Below are positions 42,640-54,747 of a DNA stretch of 64,000 bases, piece by piece. Source of the DNA: Branchiostoma floridae (Eukaryota; Chordata; Leptocardii; Amphioxiformes; Branchiostomatidae); contig NC_049987.1 of assembly GCF_000003815.2 (NCBI RefSeq), forward strand, positions 1,812,428-1,876,427, written 5' to 3'. The notes beneath the pieces are model-generated. The model was not told where the DNA came from. It did not search any database and saw only the letters and a list, made by a program, of their open reading frames with translations. A program made the translations under genes and the position numbers. Positions within the stretch are counted from its first letter, which is position 1; every line of letters begins with the position of its first letter.

Positions 42640-43130
42640 CGGTTCCTTACTGTGTGTCATAGATTACACGAAATATAAACGAGTAGGGAGCCTCCAGTAT
42701 CAAGAAACCAAACAACTAACTGTGCAGTGTATAGAAAGCAGACACGATTCAATTTGCATAATAATTGAATTAATACATTACATATTAAGACTGAGACATG
42801 CATATCGCTTTCCACACCACGTTTTTCTCTGTCTTATTTTACCTATCATGTTTTGAGCTTATCAGCCTTATCTCAGTCTGATTAGGCCCGTCCTACATTG
42901 TCGCGCCAATCGCGGAGAGAAGCCTACCAGCTCCGGATATCGGAGTTGGCTTTACACAGACTAGCCTTATCTAAAATACATCTCTGTAATCAATAAAATT
43001 CCGTCTGTGTGGTGTGGATTTCTTTATGATATGCGAATGAAATAAGCATTTTTTTTCCTTCTTTGGTGAGTTTTTGGTACAGGAATAGTTTTCACACGTT
43101 GTCGATTATTCCCTCCGTGAAACCGAGGGT
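42640..43130. other. Upstream region of the ROCO gene, no exon seen
   Basis: No TATA box or other promoter element could be singled out. Two identical-looking turns of 'tctccg-atatcggagttggct' near 42930 form a small hairpin. Confidence 0.4.
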
Positions 43131-43163
43131 TTGTAATCATTCAGCATTGCTACTGGATGCACA

Positions 43164-44429
43164 ATGTCTGCTGGTAGTGATAAAAAGAAGGAAGAAAAGC
43201 TATCTTATTACAGGTTACCATTGAAGGATCCTGACAGACCGCGCTTGTGGACGAAAGCCGTACCACGGGATAAGGTCGCAGCCCACAGTATTTATCCGCG
43301 ATCTATTACGTTAGCTTTGCAGCATCCCTCCCGCTGACGCAGGACCGAATGGGATGGAGGAACCTGATCCACAGCTCCACCATGCAGCGCCCCCACGACC
43401 CGGGAATACTGGGTTAAGGGACCAAGGTACAAGGTGCAAGGTACTATTACGTAGGGGTAAAAAAGTAGTGCGGCCGAAATGTGGAAGCGCATGTAAACAC
43501 CGTAACGTGAAAGACAGCGGGGATGAGCTTTGCTATATGGTAGTATAAGGAGTTGACTTTCACTTGGTATGTGTACGATTTTTATGTTTGTCCATTTGGT
43601 GTATAAATGCACCTGCCCCTGTGAGTCGGCTGCAGTTCCGCATGGCCCCGCATGACCCCATTTAAAAGAGGTCTTTAAAAAAATTCAAAAGGACAATTTT
43701 TTCTGTTGTCCAATTTTTTTGGTAGTTTATACCCTCGACTTCAACATATTAGTTTGTCGTGCTTGAAAACTGCACCCTGCTTTGATTCTATCAGCGTCGA
43801 TGTCAGTCACCCTGTGGTCCTTAACTATGGAAATCCCCATAGGCCGAAAACTGTATTCTGCTACCATAACTGGACTCCAACAGAATACAGCCGGATATGC
43901 AGTGATCACTTTGTCGGTGGTAAGTAAATAAGTAATGTTAACACTTTTTTAAAGTTCTTTATTCTTGTATTGATCTAATTTAGTGGCTAGCAAAAAGAGT
44001 CAGGGTTTATCAAATCAAGTACTATGCCCATTACCACATTTCTTCTGAAAACATTTAGATATTTCTTAAAGCAAAAAAAAATCATAAAACAACTATGGTA
44101 GAATAATGATATTGTATAATCCAAGATATTATTGTATTGGTGTGATAAATACATAGATTTGACATGGAGAATATATGCTGATAGTGTTCCATCCAGTTTG
44201 TTTCACAGGAGAGAAAACAAACCAAGTTGGATCAGCAGGGTATATTCCCACAGTGTTCCAAAGAGCTAAGGAGCTCAGAGGAGATGCAGCACCAACAAAG
44301 CGCACAACAAAGAGTGCTCTTAAGGCAGGAACACATGAGTTACCGGTAGTACGGCGAGGCACCAAGAGAAAAAAGTATCAGATGTGTGAAATAGTTTTGG
44401 GGAGATCAGCAAAACAGGCAAACAATTAG
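43164..44429 (+). pseudogene. THAP-domain part of a decayed transposase
   Basis: Three pieces: 43164-43278 reads DKKKEEKLSYYRLPLKDPDR and LWTKAV; 43862-43919 reads NWTPTEYSRICSDHFVGG with donor G|gtaagt; 44209-44429 reads EKTNQVGSAGYIPTVF, then a basic linker and TAG. These are the middle, the C-x-x-H end and the AVPTIF-like box of a THAP DNA-binding domain. The first Cys pair is degenerate (only G-C-T remains), and about 580 bases, including the repeat at 43725-43852, separate pieces 1 and 2. The catalytic relic at 46079 lies downstream on the same strand. Confidence 0.65.
43725..43852. repeat. Interspersed repeat inside the THAP relic
   Basis: 'tataccctcgacttcaacatattagttt...agcgtcgatgtcagtca...cccataggccgaaaactgt' matches 61884-62010 at high identity. 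Its presence in two unrelated places identifies it as a mobile or dispersed repeat that split the THAP sequence. Confidence 0.65.
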
Positions 44430-44519
44430 GCTACACAGGCGAAGTTTATAGGTCCCCATGACTACACTGAGACAATTTGTCTCTATGGCCCCATAAACGG
44501 AAAAAATAATATTTACAGC

Positions 44520-44729
44520 TGAGGTTGGTAGAGTATGGATCCTCTTCCTTCCAGACAATCCAACGCACACTTATGTTGCATGTCTTGAAGGATGAAGATT
44601 CCCCATGTTCAATGGCCTGCCCTATAGAGGAGTGTTCGAAGCCCTTAGCAAGTACCTCCCACAACGAGGTTATGACAATGTATGCAAATTGTGCTGTCCC
44701 CCAAAACATGACGAGGAAGGGTCGATGAC
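44520..44729 (+). other. Unidentified coding-like stretch with one stop
   Basis: The frame reads VWILFLPDNPTHTYVACLEG, TGA, then FPMFNGLPYRGVFEALSKYL and PQRGYDNVCKLCCPPK. The composition looks like protein rather than noise, and the place, between the THAP and DDE relics, suggests a linker exon or a nested element. I do not recognise it. Confidence 0.3.
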
Positions 44730-44902
44730 ACCCCTATCAGCTTGCCCCCTCTGAAATATAGAACACTTTTACCAACTTAGCCTATTTTGCCTAACACCCT
44801 GGTGCACCCCCCCCCCCCTCCTTCATTGTTTTTCAGCACAGCCCAGGGATTTGTTACCACTGAGTTTCCTATTAAATCAAGTAGGTTACTTGTTCAAATT
44901 AT

Positions 44903-45075
44903 CCTTCTAGCGAACTTCATTATTCATTTATCTATTGTTATTATAATCCTTCTAGTTGAACTTCATTGTTCATTTATTTATTGTTATTATAATCCTTCTA
45001 GTTGAACTTCATTGTTCATTTATTTATTCCTTCTAGTTGAACTTCATTATTCATTTATTTATTGTTGTTATAATT
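44903..45075. repeat. Minisatellite, ~46-bp unit x4
   Basis: 'ccttctagttgaacttcattgttcatttatttattgttattataat' begins at 44903, 44948, 44994 and 45029, the third unit being shortened by 11 bases. Confidence 0.85.
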
Positions 45076-46078
45076 CTTCGCTCACTCGGTGGTTTCATTC
45101 GGTGGTTATAGCAAAGGATCAGGCGTTATGACATATACACCTCGGGTCATTTACCATCAATTAATATCTGGGCCCGGTCGAATGCCTGGGGTATAATCGC
45201 GCACACACAACTCAAGGTTCAAATTTGAATAATTCAAACCTTATTCATACACATACCCTGAATCCTCTCGTCGGTCTTTTCTCAGAACTAACATTCCTGT
45301 CATTTTGGTTATCAGACATGTCTCAATCATTATCACAGATATCTTCACAACTCGCATGAAACATCTATTACAATTTGTTGAATATATGTTTCTAATATTT
45401 CAAGATACATGGTACCGGTAATATAGTAATACATTGAAATTCTGTTAACATACAATGTAGATCTACACAAGCTGCAACATCACAAACATAATATGATATG
45501 CCAGAAATAACTTTAAGAAAAACAATGTCATGCAATGTAATGATTGAATGCATATGTTGCTTCATTTACAGACTTTACTTAAGTTACCATGCTTTTAATG
45601 CAAAAGCAACAAATGCTAGCTCCCCATAACAAGTCCTGCTAAGAAAAACAATTCTGATAGGAAGTGACAATTGTATTTAACTAAACTGAACACACACCAT
45701 TGCTATATTACCCTGTGTTCTACAGTTCTGGGATCTTTATTACAAGTTAAAACTTCCGAAAGCATGAAACGGAAGTAAAAATAACTGGAATTCCCCATTA
45801 CAAAATGGATACAGAAGTACCCATACTGACAACTGTTATCTTTTGATTTTGATTGTTTTAAATCACAGTTTATGTGCCATGATACAATCATTCATTTAGC
45901 TTTCTTTTTTTATTTTGTTGCTTTATATCATGTAAAACCATTGTTTGCTGTGCGGCGCCATTGTCAATTAACACATGGTAAAAAAAAAAAACAATCATTT
46001 AATATAATGTGCCTTATTGATCTGCCTATAACTTCTTATAGGTAACCCTTTGGCGTGGAGGGAAAGCCAGTCAAGGAA

Positions 46079-46673
46079 TGAGCGTGTTACATGAGAGAGG
46101 GCCAGATCAGAGAAGACAGCTGTCATTTGAAGAGGAATTTTACTTAGTATTGCTGGAACTTAAGACTGGCTTCACAAACAAAGAGCTAGAGATTTTTTTG
46201 GTATAAGTGATACTTCAATAAGCATGATATTTACTACTTATGTAAATCTGTTGGCTGTAGTGTTGAAGTATCTATTTCACAAGCCAGATGTGGATGTTGA
46301 AGACTCTGTTTTACCATGTTACAGGAATTATCCAGGCCTTAAAGTAGTGCTTGATTGCACAGAGTTGTGGACAGAACAGTCATCACACCTTCAAGCTAGA
46401 AAAGACCTGTACTCAAACTACAAGGACAACAGCAAAAGTCCTTATAGCTCTTTCCCCATATCAGACTGTCCCCAGCATGGGGTGGGCGGGCCTCTGATGA
46501 GCATAATTACTTTAGAGGCGAATAACCTGCTGGAAGCTTTTCCGTTGAGCAATATAGGTCAACATGACGAATATATATACCAGGCGTTTGTATCTAAGAT
46601 AATTACAAGTAAACGGTTAATAGGGACAGTGCATTATACATGGCAGGGTATACATGTTCGCCATAAGATTTGA
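46079..46673 (+). pseudogene. HTH / DDE_4 transposase relic
   Basis: Reads LSFEEEFYLVLLELKTGFTN and KELEIF, then after a 1-bp shift in a seven-T run FGISDTSISMIFTTYVNLL (helix-turn-helix), and YPGLKVVLDCTELWTEQ, then QARKDLYSNYKDNSK. 'I-D-C-T-E ... Q ... Y-S-x-Y-K' holds the first catalytic Asp of DDE_Tnp_4. The remaining catalytic acids are not recognisable. THAP plus HTH plus DDE_4 is an arrangement known from PIF/Harbinger-related and ISL2EU-like elements; the exact family is left open. Confidence 0.7.
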
Positions 46674-47199
46674 TAATCTGTGGACCAAGAAAAAGGACAA
46701 TGATGATATTGTATACAGCTACAGGGGCGTATATTAAACGTTTTAAAAGGGTTGTACATGTAACGGTTACTACCAGTACATACATTGTTGAACACAGTTA
46801 CATTAAGTTTATGTACGAAGATAGGAATTTTACATTAGACTTATGGGATACACAATGTAGTGGACTGCATTGTAAATCAAAGAATGTTACATCATCATTG
46901 TTGCAAACAAAAAGTCGGCAATAATGATGAGTACCGCAGGGGTCGTATATCATACATACAGGTGTTGTACAAAAACTATATTGCTTTGTGGAAACGTCCA
47001 TGCAATGAATTAAGTCGTCAAAATTGACGTGTTGTATCTCTATAGTACATTATACACATTGGAAGTACATCACGTACTACATTGCGGTGCTAGGTAGCAA
47101 CATGCATATTTAATATCTATGAATATCTCTTTTTTCAGTTACAAATGCAATACGTTTAACTGTCTTGTTATATAATGCTGCGGATTAATCAAGTATGCA
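46674..47199. other. No gene seen
   Basis: Probably the rest of the decayed transposon and its flank. Short open frames only. Confidence 0.4.
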
Positions 47200-47400
47200 A
47201 ACTAGCCCCTGGTTCGCAATCATAGAACTTTATTATAGAAGGCATCCCCTGTTATCTAGAGATGAAAAATTATGACTATCCGTCAACCTTTCCCTTGTAA
47301 TTACCCTCCAAAGCGATGATGCAATTGCGCACGCGCGGAAGACTTGCTGTAAATTTCGGAAATTTTTACCAATCGGACATTCTAGTACACAACTCACTTA
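47200..47400 (-). repeat. Interspersed repeat, inverted partial copy
   Basis: Inverted, it reads 'atgtccgattggtaaaaatttccg...gttgacggatagtcataattttt', the left half of the family at 12560-12985. Confidence 0.55.
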
Positions 47401-47499
47401 GGCTAATATTTCTCTCATTGTAAGTTACATGTGCCTTATCTTTGAGTATCTGCTGTTATGAAATGACGTAGGCTTATACACTGTCCTCATTATTCATGC

Positions 47500-47725
47500 T
47501 AATTAGCCCCTGATTTTCATGATAAAAATTGATTATGCAAGGCATCTCCAAAGCTATCTCACTCGCTCGCTCATAGCCCATGACAAAAACTACCTGCATT
47601 CCAAATACCATGACAATCTGTCAACCCAAATTGATGATGCAATTACATAGGCGCGGGAAAATTCCTGTAGAATTCCGGAGAATTTTGCCAATCGGACGTA
47701 TCATATACTGTTAGGCTAGCCCCTG
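47500..47725 (-). repeat. Interspersed repeat, second inverted partial copy
   Basis: Inverted, it reads 'atctcaggggctagcctaacagtatatgatacgtccgattggc...ggttgacagattgtcatggtatttgga'. It includes the family's left terminus as at 12573. About 300 bases from the preceding copy, same orientation. Confidence 0.6.
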
Positions 47726-48161
47726 AGATGTCTATAAAAGGTCTTAAACCACCACACCCTCGCCCATTTCACGGAGGTTGAGTTCTACGAACGCTTGTTC
47801 CATGTTGATTTGATTATATGGATGACATACCCCGGGAATCCCAAAACTGACTCGAGCGTGTAAATAACAATATGTTTGGCAAAATAGTTGCCTTTAATTT
47901 GAAATCTAGATAGTCAGAAAGGTCGGACAAATCAGTAAACACGCTGAGGTATACCAAACACAGCATTTTATATTTTTGCTCTTTCACATCTTCTTTGCGG
48001 TTGAATTTACTTTGGCCTTCTACGACATTAGTATCCATTGCGGCAAGTTACATTCAGGGCAAATTAATATTTCACAGTTGCTTTGCATAATTTGGTTAAA
48101 AAATTTTATTTCCATTTTTTTGGAAACAGCCGAAAATTAATGCGCGTGTGAATGCCATCCA

Positions 48162-48226
48162 TATTTTTCATCACTAAGGCCATGCATGATTTGATTAAAT
48201 CATCATGGCCTTAGTGATGAAAAATA
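48162..48226. repeat. Long palindrome (fold-back), 65 bp
   Basis: TATTTTTCATCACTAAGGCC and its exact inverse GGCCTTAGTGATGAAAAATA are separated by 25 bases that also pair, apart from one bulged base and one mismatch. Almost no loop remains. Confidence 0.85.
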
Positions 48227-48229
48227 GTG

Positions 48230-49855
48230 GGTAAAATTAACTAACATTCTCAGGAAGATCGCCCAGAGATTAACCATTAACCATTAACCAATAGCTCTGC
48301 AACCTTCTATCTGGTAACCTAGGGCGACTCTATGCTACGCTTGGTAAACATTGTGTGACGCTTTTCTGGAAGGAAGCTAGGAGACAAATTGATACTTTCA
48401 AGGGACTGCACTAAGTCCAAACAGGGTCCAAATACCGACATTGTTTACCTGGAGACTTTAAATCTCGTCATATTACACTTATTTATTTATTTTGTATGCT
48501 ATTAAGTATGCTTGGGAATGTTTCAACGTAACAGTCCTCAAATTAGTAAACCAGCGTTGATTAATGCAGAATCTCGTGCACATACCTCAGAATAAATCCA
48601 AACAAAATCTATTTCAAAATTTTGTCAGCTGACATGGACTGCCTATGATGTGAAGTATGACCTCAAGTTTTGAATGCATTGCAGGGTCTTTTATTGCGCC
48701 CTCCATACACTAATGCTGTCTGACTTGTCAATGTATCAACAGGACACAATGTATTAACATGACATGTCATAAAATGTGGGACACAATTCTAACTGATATC
48801 ATGCGTTTCAATTCCTGTTCACGATTTATTTTTCATAGCTGAAGATTCGCAGCAACGTTTTCGTGGGTGGTTTCACGATATCGCTACAACTTTACGCAAG
48901 TAAAAAATGGGAGAATCAAGTGGCTGTTTTGATTATTCGAACTATGATTAACTTGATAAAACAGTCAGTAATGCGGACCTAGTAACGGCAATTTGTCAGA
49001 TCAAACAATGCAATGTTTGAAACGTACCTGTCTTCGCTACTTGCATCTCGGAGGTTAGTTTTCTTCAGTCAAATAAACTTCATAAACATCGATGAAATGT
49101 TCTTAACACAGTTCCCAGAGGAATGCTGATCTCACATCATGGTGAATTTTCAGCGTGCACTTTATATTAGATTAGTCCGCTGAATTCAACTGTTGAAAAT
49201 CCCGTCCAAAATGGCAGCGGAATTCCCCAACTTCTCGAGAGAAATGATGTCTAAAATGTCTAGTGACAAACACAGGGCCTCAAACAAGTTTCAACAGAGA
49301 AACTGATTTTTACAAAAACCAAGAAAAGTCTACGTAGCTACTAATATCCTTGGAAAGAATTATACAAATCATCATCATACAAATACATGTAGATAAAACA
49401 ACTAATCCTGCGTCCGAAGTTACCAACGCCTTGTCAGGTGTGTCATTGCGCTCTGTTACACGCACACAATGGTGTTTGACTTTGTTATGGACTTTAGATA
49501 GGTATGGAGTTACATTTATGTACATTGGACCAATCAGCTTCATACTTGTGGAGACCCTTGATCACATGTGGGTCTCATGAGTGTCACATGATTATGACAT
49601 CATTCAGTATCAACTACAGTCTTTCAATCTTTAATAATGTTAGCTTGACCTCAGTTTTCATCGGTCAATCCCTCAGTAGACCTAATGATTTAGTCTAGCC
49701 TGTTAGCGTAAAACTTAAAAATCGGGCATTTTAATCATGTAACAAAAAATTAATTAACCCTATAGCATCGTGTATTTTTTGAGGTTGGATATTAACCTGT
49801 CATGTACGTATCTTATTTGGTCGTTCTTTACACCCTTGTTTATACCATGTGACTG
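48230..49855. other. No gene seen
   Basis: Short open frames only. A 74-codon ATG frame lies before this stretch at 48038-47814 on the minus strand, without domain, homologue or splice support. Confidence 0.4.
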
Positions 49856-49856
49856 A

Positions 49857-50020
49857 TGGGGGATCGCGCATGGTGTAAGTGCAGGGTGTTTGGTCCAGAG
49901 GTACTGGGTTCGTATCTTGCCATGCTACCGATCTTGTGGCCTTTGGAGAAGAACTTTCGGCGAGTTTCTTCACCCCCAGGTGTAACAATGGATACCTCAC
50001 TTCGGTGTGGGAGGTAAAAG
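49857..50020 (+). mobile_element. tRNA-derived SINE
   Basis: 'gcgcatggtgtaagtgcaggg' (A-box-like), 'ggtactgggttcgtatctt' (B-box-like, GGTTCGTATCT), then 'ttgtggcctttggagaagaact' and 'cacccccaggtgtaacaatggatacctcacttcgg'. Same order as 37500-37646. It overlaps a 198-codon minus-strand frame that I do not accept as a gene. Confidence 0.75.
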
Positions 50021-51110
50021 ACTGCCTACCCGTGCTAATTCGCTGATAAATTTTTAGTTCACTAGTCGCCTGGTCTTTTCTCGGAACCAAATCATAACAG
50101 GAATGAGATTGACATAGGTGAGGGAAATTGAAATGTTCATAAACAAGAGTTGACAGATACAGATAAGAGTTGTCAGAAGGTAGAAATTCAAAATTGCTGA
50201 TCACCAAATTCGTCTTTGACTTTAGGTGTATTAAACTTAACGTTGATATAAAAATGACTGAATCATTTCCTGTTAGATCTAGGTGGAACTGATAAATAGT
50301 GCCCTTGCGATAGGATCTATTCCATTTGCATGCAACGTTATTTTTCAGTTTTTCGAACATCATGTAAAGCTGTGTTGCATTTGCTAGCACTAGCAATCTA
50401 TCATTGTCTTGTCATAAAAGTGATTGCCTGTCCGAAAAGTCGAAATGAATAAAAGCCTCGGAGGGAGCGGAGAAAGAAGAATTTTTACCCATACCTGAGA
50501 TGTTCTAAATGAAACAAGATCCTTACTAATCTCTGAGTGGGATTAGGTTCCTTGTGCTATGAAAAAATGACATAATAGAAAATCCGGAAAACAAAACAAG
50601 CCGGAGACTAACCTAAAAGTAGATATTTACCACATGAACTGTCTTAAACATTATATCAACGGTATATTCCCTTGCTTACAATTTCAAGTCACTCCAAAGA
50701 GTGAGTAGATGGGCATGCAGTTTATGTCCGACGTGAATGCGATGAACGGGTAACACGGCCCATGCGGCTTCCGGCGGAACACTCCGGAGCTAAGCACACG
50801 GCCCTCCCCCTTCGGGCTGAACCCGCGCTCTCCCACGCAATGAACTTTGTTTTTATCCACCACTACTTCTTTTGGCAAGGCATGGTAACGACACATTTAA
50901 GAAACGAACTTATTTTCGTGCCGTTACCAACACACTAAGGACAAATTGATATGTAGTACATAAGATACAAGATTACAAAGCAAAACTAGAAAGGCCGACA
51001 TTTGCTTGAGAGCAAATACAGCATATTTCAGCCATCTCCCTCCTCATGTAACAATAGACTGTTCCAAAATCACTCATGTGCAAAAATGGAACACTTCTGC
51101 TTAAAATGAC
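50021..51110. other. No gene seen
   Basis: Nothing with domain or splice support on either strand. Confidence 0.4.
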
Positions 51111-51116
51111 TTCTAA

Positions 51117-51720
51117 CCGTCCAAAACCATATTTGAAAAAAATCCCCCCTCTGTGCAAGAATCGACTCTTCTGTTATACCCCTATGTAAAGTGGAGCGAT
51201 CCAAAAATATATCAGCTGAAATAGTCAGCAAAGTCCACAAAATGAATTTAAAAAAATACCCCCTTCGTCGAAGAATGGAATCTCACAGCACACCCTGTTC
51301 AAAATTGCACAATAGACAAGTCCAGAAATACTCACAGTACATGGCCTTTTGTATAAGAAGCAACCCAGTCCAAAACTGAATTTTTAAAAAGTCCCCCGTG
51401 CATGAATGGGCTCTTCCAGATAACACAAGGCTTGCTGGTTGGCTGCCGAATCCTCCTCATGTACAGTCTTCAGGTGGGGGTAAACTTCCACTTAACAAAT
51501 GGAATTCGGAATCATCACCCATGTGCAAAACTGATTTTTTTTAAATCCCCCCTATGTGCAAAAATGGACTGTCCCAGTAGTAGTCTTATGTCAAGTGGAT
51601 CAGTGCGAAAACACTTCCGCTAAAAAAAAACATTGGCATTATCACCAAAGTCTAAAAGTAAAATTTAAAATACACCCCCTGTCCAACAATGGACCCTTCC
51701 AGCAAAATAAGCTCGCTCAT
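51117..51720. repeat. Degenerate tandem array, ~115-155 bp units x5
   Basis: A core 'agtccaaaactgaattt-aaaaa-tcccccc-tgtgcaaaaatggac-cttcca' recurs at about 51119, 51232, 51366, 51521 and 51648. Each has the order 'gtccaaaa / A-rich / CCCCC / gcaagaatgga'. The units are diverged and unequal in length. No coding frame runs through it. Confidence 0.6.
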
Positions 51721-51779
51721 TGGCTGGCCATTAATTGGATTTACCTTGTCCACCAACCACCTGGATGTCTATGGACTAG

Positions 51780-52285
51780 GTAGGTAGGTAGATAATTGGA
51801 TCTACCTGGCACACCTGTGGCCCTGACACACCAGAATGACCTAGAGGTCGTTGACCTCGGCACTCCAGCCTTACCTATCCTAAACTCTCCCACAAAAACC
51901 TCCTTAAGGAGTCATTTTGAAGTGATTTATACCACATATTATACATGGATCCTTTGAATAAGTATCTAGAGCACCTCTGTGCCAAATTTCAGGTCAATTG
52001 GATGTAATACCATGGTACAGGGGGCCAAAATATACAGTTTTGGTCCAAAAGTTGCAATAAAACCTCAATAAAATCATTTAAGGAGCAGATATGAAAAAAA
52101 TGAAAAAAAACACATTTGGGTATTGGCCCACTCTACCCTTGTGCCAAATTTCAAGTCATTTGGTCCAGAAACAGCGGAGATGAATCGCTTTGAAAATTTG
52201 ACAGGAGAAAGAAAGAAAGAAAGAAACATTACGAATACAATATATTTCACCATACCTATGGTATGGCTGAAATATAACAAGTCCC
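51780..52285. repeat. Interspersed repeat ending in GAAAG run and CCATACC hairpin
   Basis: Doubled internal phrase 'ctctgtgccaaatttcaggtcaattgg' / 'cttgtgccaaatttcaagtcatttgg', then 'gaaagaaagaaagaaag' and the hairpin 'atttcaccatacctatggtatggctgaaat'. This layout (doubled target-like phrase, GAAAG run, hairpin) looks like the 3' part of a retroelement. The family is not assigned. Confidence 0.45.
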
Positions 52286-53237
52286 TTTAGACTGATAGGA
52301 TGATGCTCATTACTTAATCTTTATTGAAGCGATAAAAAGGTGAGGGCATACATTAATATAACATTGTAGGAATTTGATGACAGAAGTAAAATCATTTTAG
52401 AAATAAATGTACTGAAATTTCATCAGACACATTATCTATGTCCATAACAATCTATGTAACAGTTTGTGAAATTACCGAAGAGAGTAGCTCGCTACGCACT
52501 GTGAACTTTGTCCATGTGTGCAGTAGGCATATTTGTATATCTGTGACAGATCTGCGATAAGGGTAATCTGAACCGTGATATCTGTGACAGCAAATAAGTG
52601 AACGGTCAATAAGTTCTGACATGTCAGAGCTCCGTATACAAACGTATATGTCACGGTGTACACAGTCATACAATGCCCGCGTAGAAAATTGCGTTTTTAT
52701 CGACTGAACACACGCAGCTACTCTTTCTTCGTAAACAGGGACTAAGTTGTGAGGAGCATACAATAGGCGTGGCTAAATCACAAGGGTCTGGAGTGGGCTG
52801 CTATTCGGCGCTAACTCCTTATGATCGTCATCATCGCGGGCTGCTTGTCCGGACCAGGTCCACCCTCTCCTTGCAGACGACTCTGACCCCATAACGTTCT
52901 TTATGTCCTCGACCCGCAACCCCACATCACGAGCAAGCTGCTCTATGTAGTTTAGTCGATGTCGCCCTGCATGTGTATACCCGTGTGCTGGCTTCCATAG
53001 TATGAGTTCACTAGCAAGCTCTGCTTTGTTCGTAAAACAATGCCGGCAAATCTGGTCCTACGCTCCCTGATGACCTTAACACAACAATTGCCTCATGTGT
53101 GGCCGAAGGACTGTAGGTTTCAACCACTCACACCTGAAAGAACCCCTCCTTTTTTTCGACAAGTGTGGCGGTTTTTTTTTTCAATTTGCTCGAGGTGTAG
53201 CTCTTCTCAAGCACGGGACCTCCGTTAATGTCCTTTC

Positions 53238-53350
53238 CGACGGGCGGCCTTGATCAAACCCGGGTACTCATTTTCACCTGAGTGAAAAAAATGCCTTTCC
53301 CAAGGGGACAAGATCGGTGGCCCGAAACCTCTGGGTCATGAATAGTACGC
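53238..53350 (-). mobile_element. SINE fragment, duplicate of 26805-26905
   Basis: 'acccgggtactcattttcacctgagtgaaa...gcctttcccaaggggacaagatcgg' is the inverted tRNA-derived SINE body, and it is orthologous to the insertion in duplication copy 1. Confidence 0.55.
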
Positions 53351-54435
53351 CCTGCTGATTTCACGACCCGACATTTGTAAACGTTATTGTGTTGTATCGT
53401 AAGTTAAACATTCTCTGCAGTAGTGTTTTACATAGAGGAAGAATATATCAATGTAAATGCAACTCAAACTAGAACAATTCTAGATTCATTTATCGTGTTC
53501 TTAGATAATAGCATACGTCACCTAGACGTAAGACGTACAGTAGAACAGTACGTTTACCAGCCACGTTGAAATAGAGTAAATAAACTAATAGGTTAATTCT
53601 CCAGGTATTAATTCTTCTGTCGTTGGGCGTCCCTAATAACAACACAGCGTAGTTATTTTGGTGCAATTTCAACCCTTATCAAACCCTCTTTAACCTATTC
53701 AAAGATCTACCGAGGGAACCCGGCGTGCGATTTTTCTTTCAATGGAATATTTAATCGTTTTTCTTTTAAACGTAAATTCTTCAACAACGCGGCATGTATA
53801 GGATAGTATTAACCTACAATGTTATGTGACACTAAAATGTAGCGGTACAGTTACGTCATTAATAGGGTGATTAGCAGACCAGTGGCTGAAGTATGTCTTT
53901 CACGAATTATTTTTTCTTGCAAAGATCGGTGTGATTTGTAATTAAGTCTATCATGTAACAAAATAGTGAGTCATATAAAAGTATTTAAAAGAAATGAATT
54001 TCTAAGTGGTGTGCCAAAGACAACAAAGAGACGTAAACAACGCACCTCTGAAAATGTTATGGAAATCGAGACAGTTTACAAGTGATGAGACTTCACTTAC
54101 CTACAATTCCTGTCACGGCACAAGCGTAGTCGATACTTTCTATGTGCTTGCTTTTTGTTAATAGTCATATCCTCGGAATTAAGGTGAATTCGAAAACGGT
54201 GACATTAATAAAAAATGCACCATATATCCGACTTACTTTTGAGAGATTGCTTACACGTGACTCCGAAATACTTGTCAACAAGTAGGCATAGTTATGCGAC
54301 ATATAAATTTTGCTAACTGATGCCTAACGAGGAAATCATACGAACCATGATTTCGATTGCACATGCGCACATTACAGGTAATATGACAACGGTCCGTAGA
54401 CATGAGCAAAATACATCTGGGCATTGTGGTATCAA

Positions 54436-54652
54436 GACACAGTTTTTTTTGGTCATGGAATTTACATTGTTAAGAACCCCAACGTTGGACGCTTTAAAAT
54501 GCAGAAACGATGTACAAGCTACGAATTTAGTATGTTGAAGTTCAGAGAAAAGTCTACAACGTATGTAAAAATGAGCGGAGATTTGCAGGCTCACTCTTTT
54601 TATAAAAGGCATATTTTTAACCCCCAATTTTAACCCCCAGACGCATCAAGAT
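54436..54652. repeat. Interspersed repeat R, diverged copy against PEBP copy 2 exon 1
   Basis: Shares 'gaatttagtatgttgaagttcag', 'gtaaaaatgag' and 'acccccag' with 19063-19548 and 22020-22475. It ends about 45 bases before the PEBP start codon and replaces the upstream sequence found in copy 1. Confidence 0.5.
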
Positions 54653-54698
54653 TTAACTTTAACTCTCATAATCTCACAGTTCCAGACCCTTAACGAAG

Positions 54699-54747
54699 AT
54701 GTTGTTAACTTTGATCACCGTTACAACACTGCTTGTGCTGTCGAATG
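54699..54747 (+). CDS. PEBP copy 2 exon 1: signal peptide
   Basis: Encodes MLLTLITVTTLLVLSN, donor G|gtacgt. The preceding 'ctcacag' looks like an acceptor, so a non-coding exon upstream is likely. Confidence 0.85.

Noticed and set aside
47814-48038. 74-codon minus-strand frame starting MDTNVVEGQ
   Set aside because: It has an ATG and a plausible composition, but no homologue, domain, splice sites or promoter that I can see.
49800-50396. 198-codon minus-strand open frame
   Set aside because: It overlaps a tRNA-derived SINE in antisense, has no domain, no splice context and a composition typical of chance frames.
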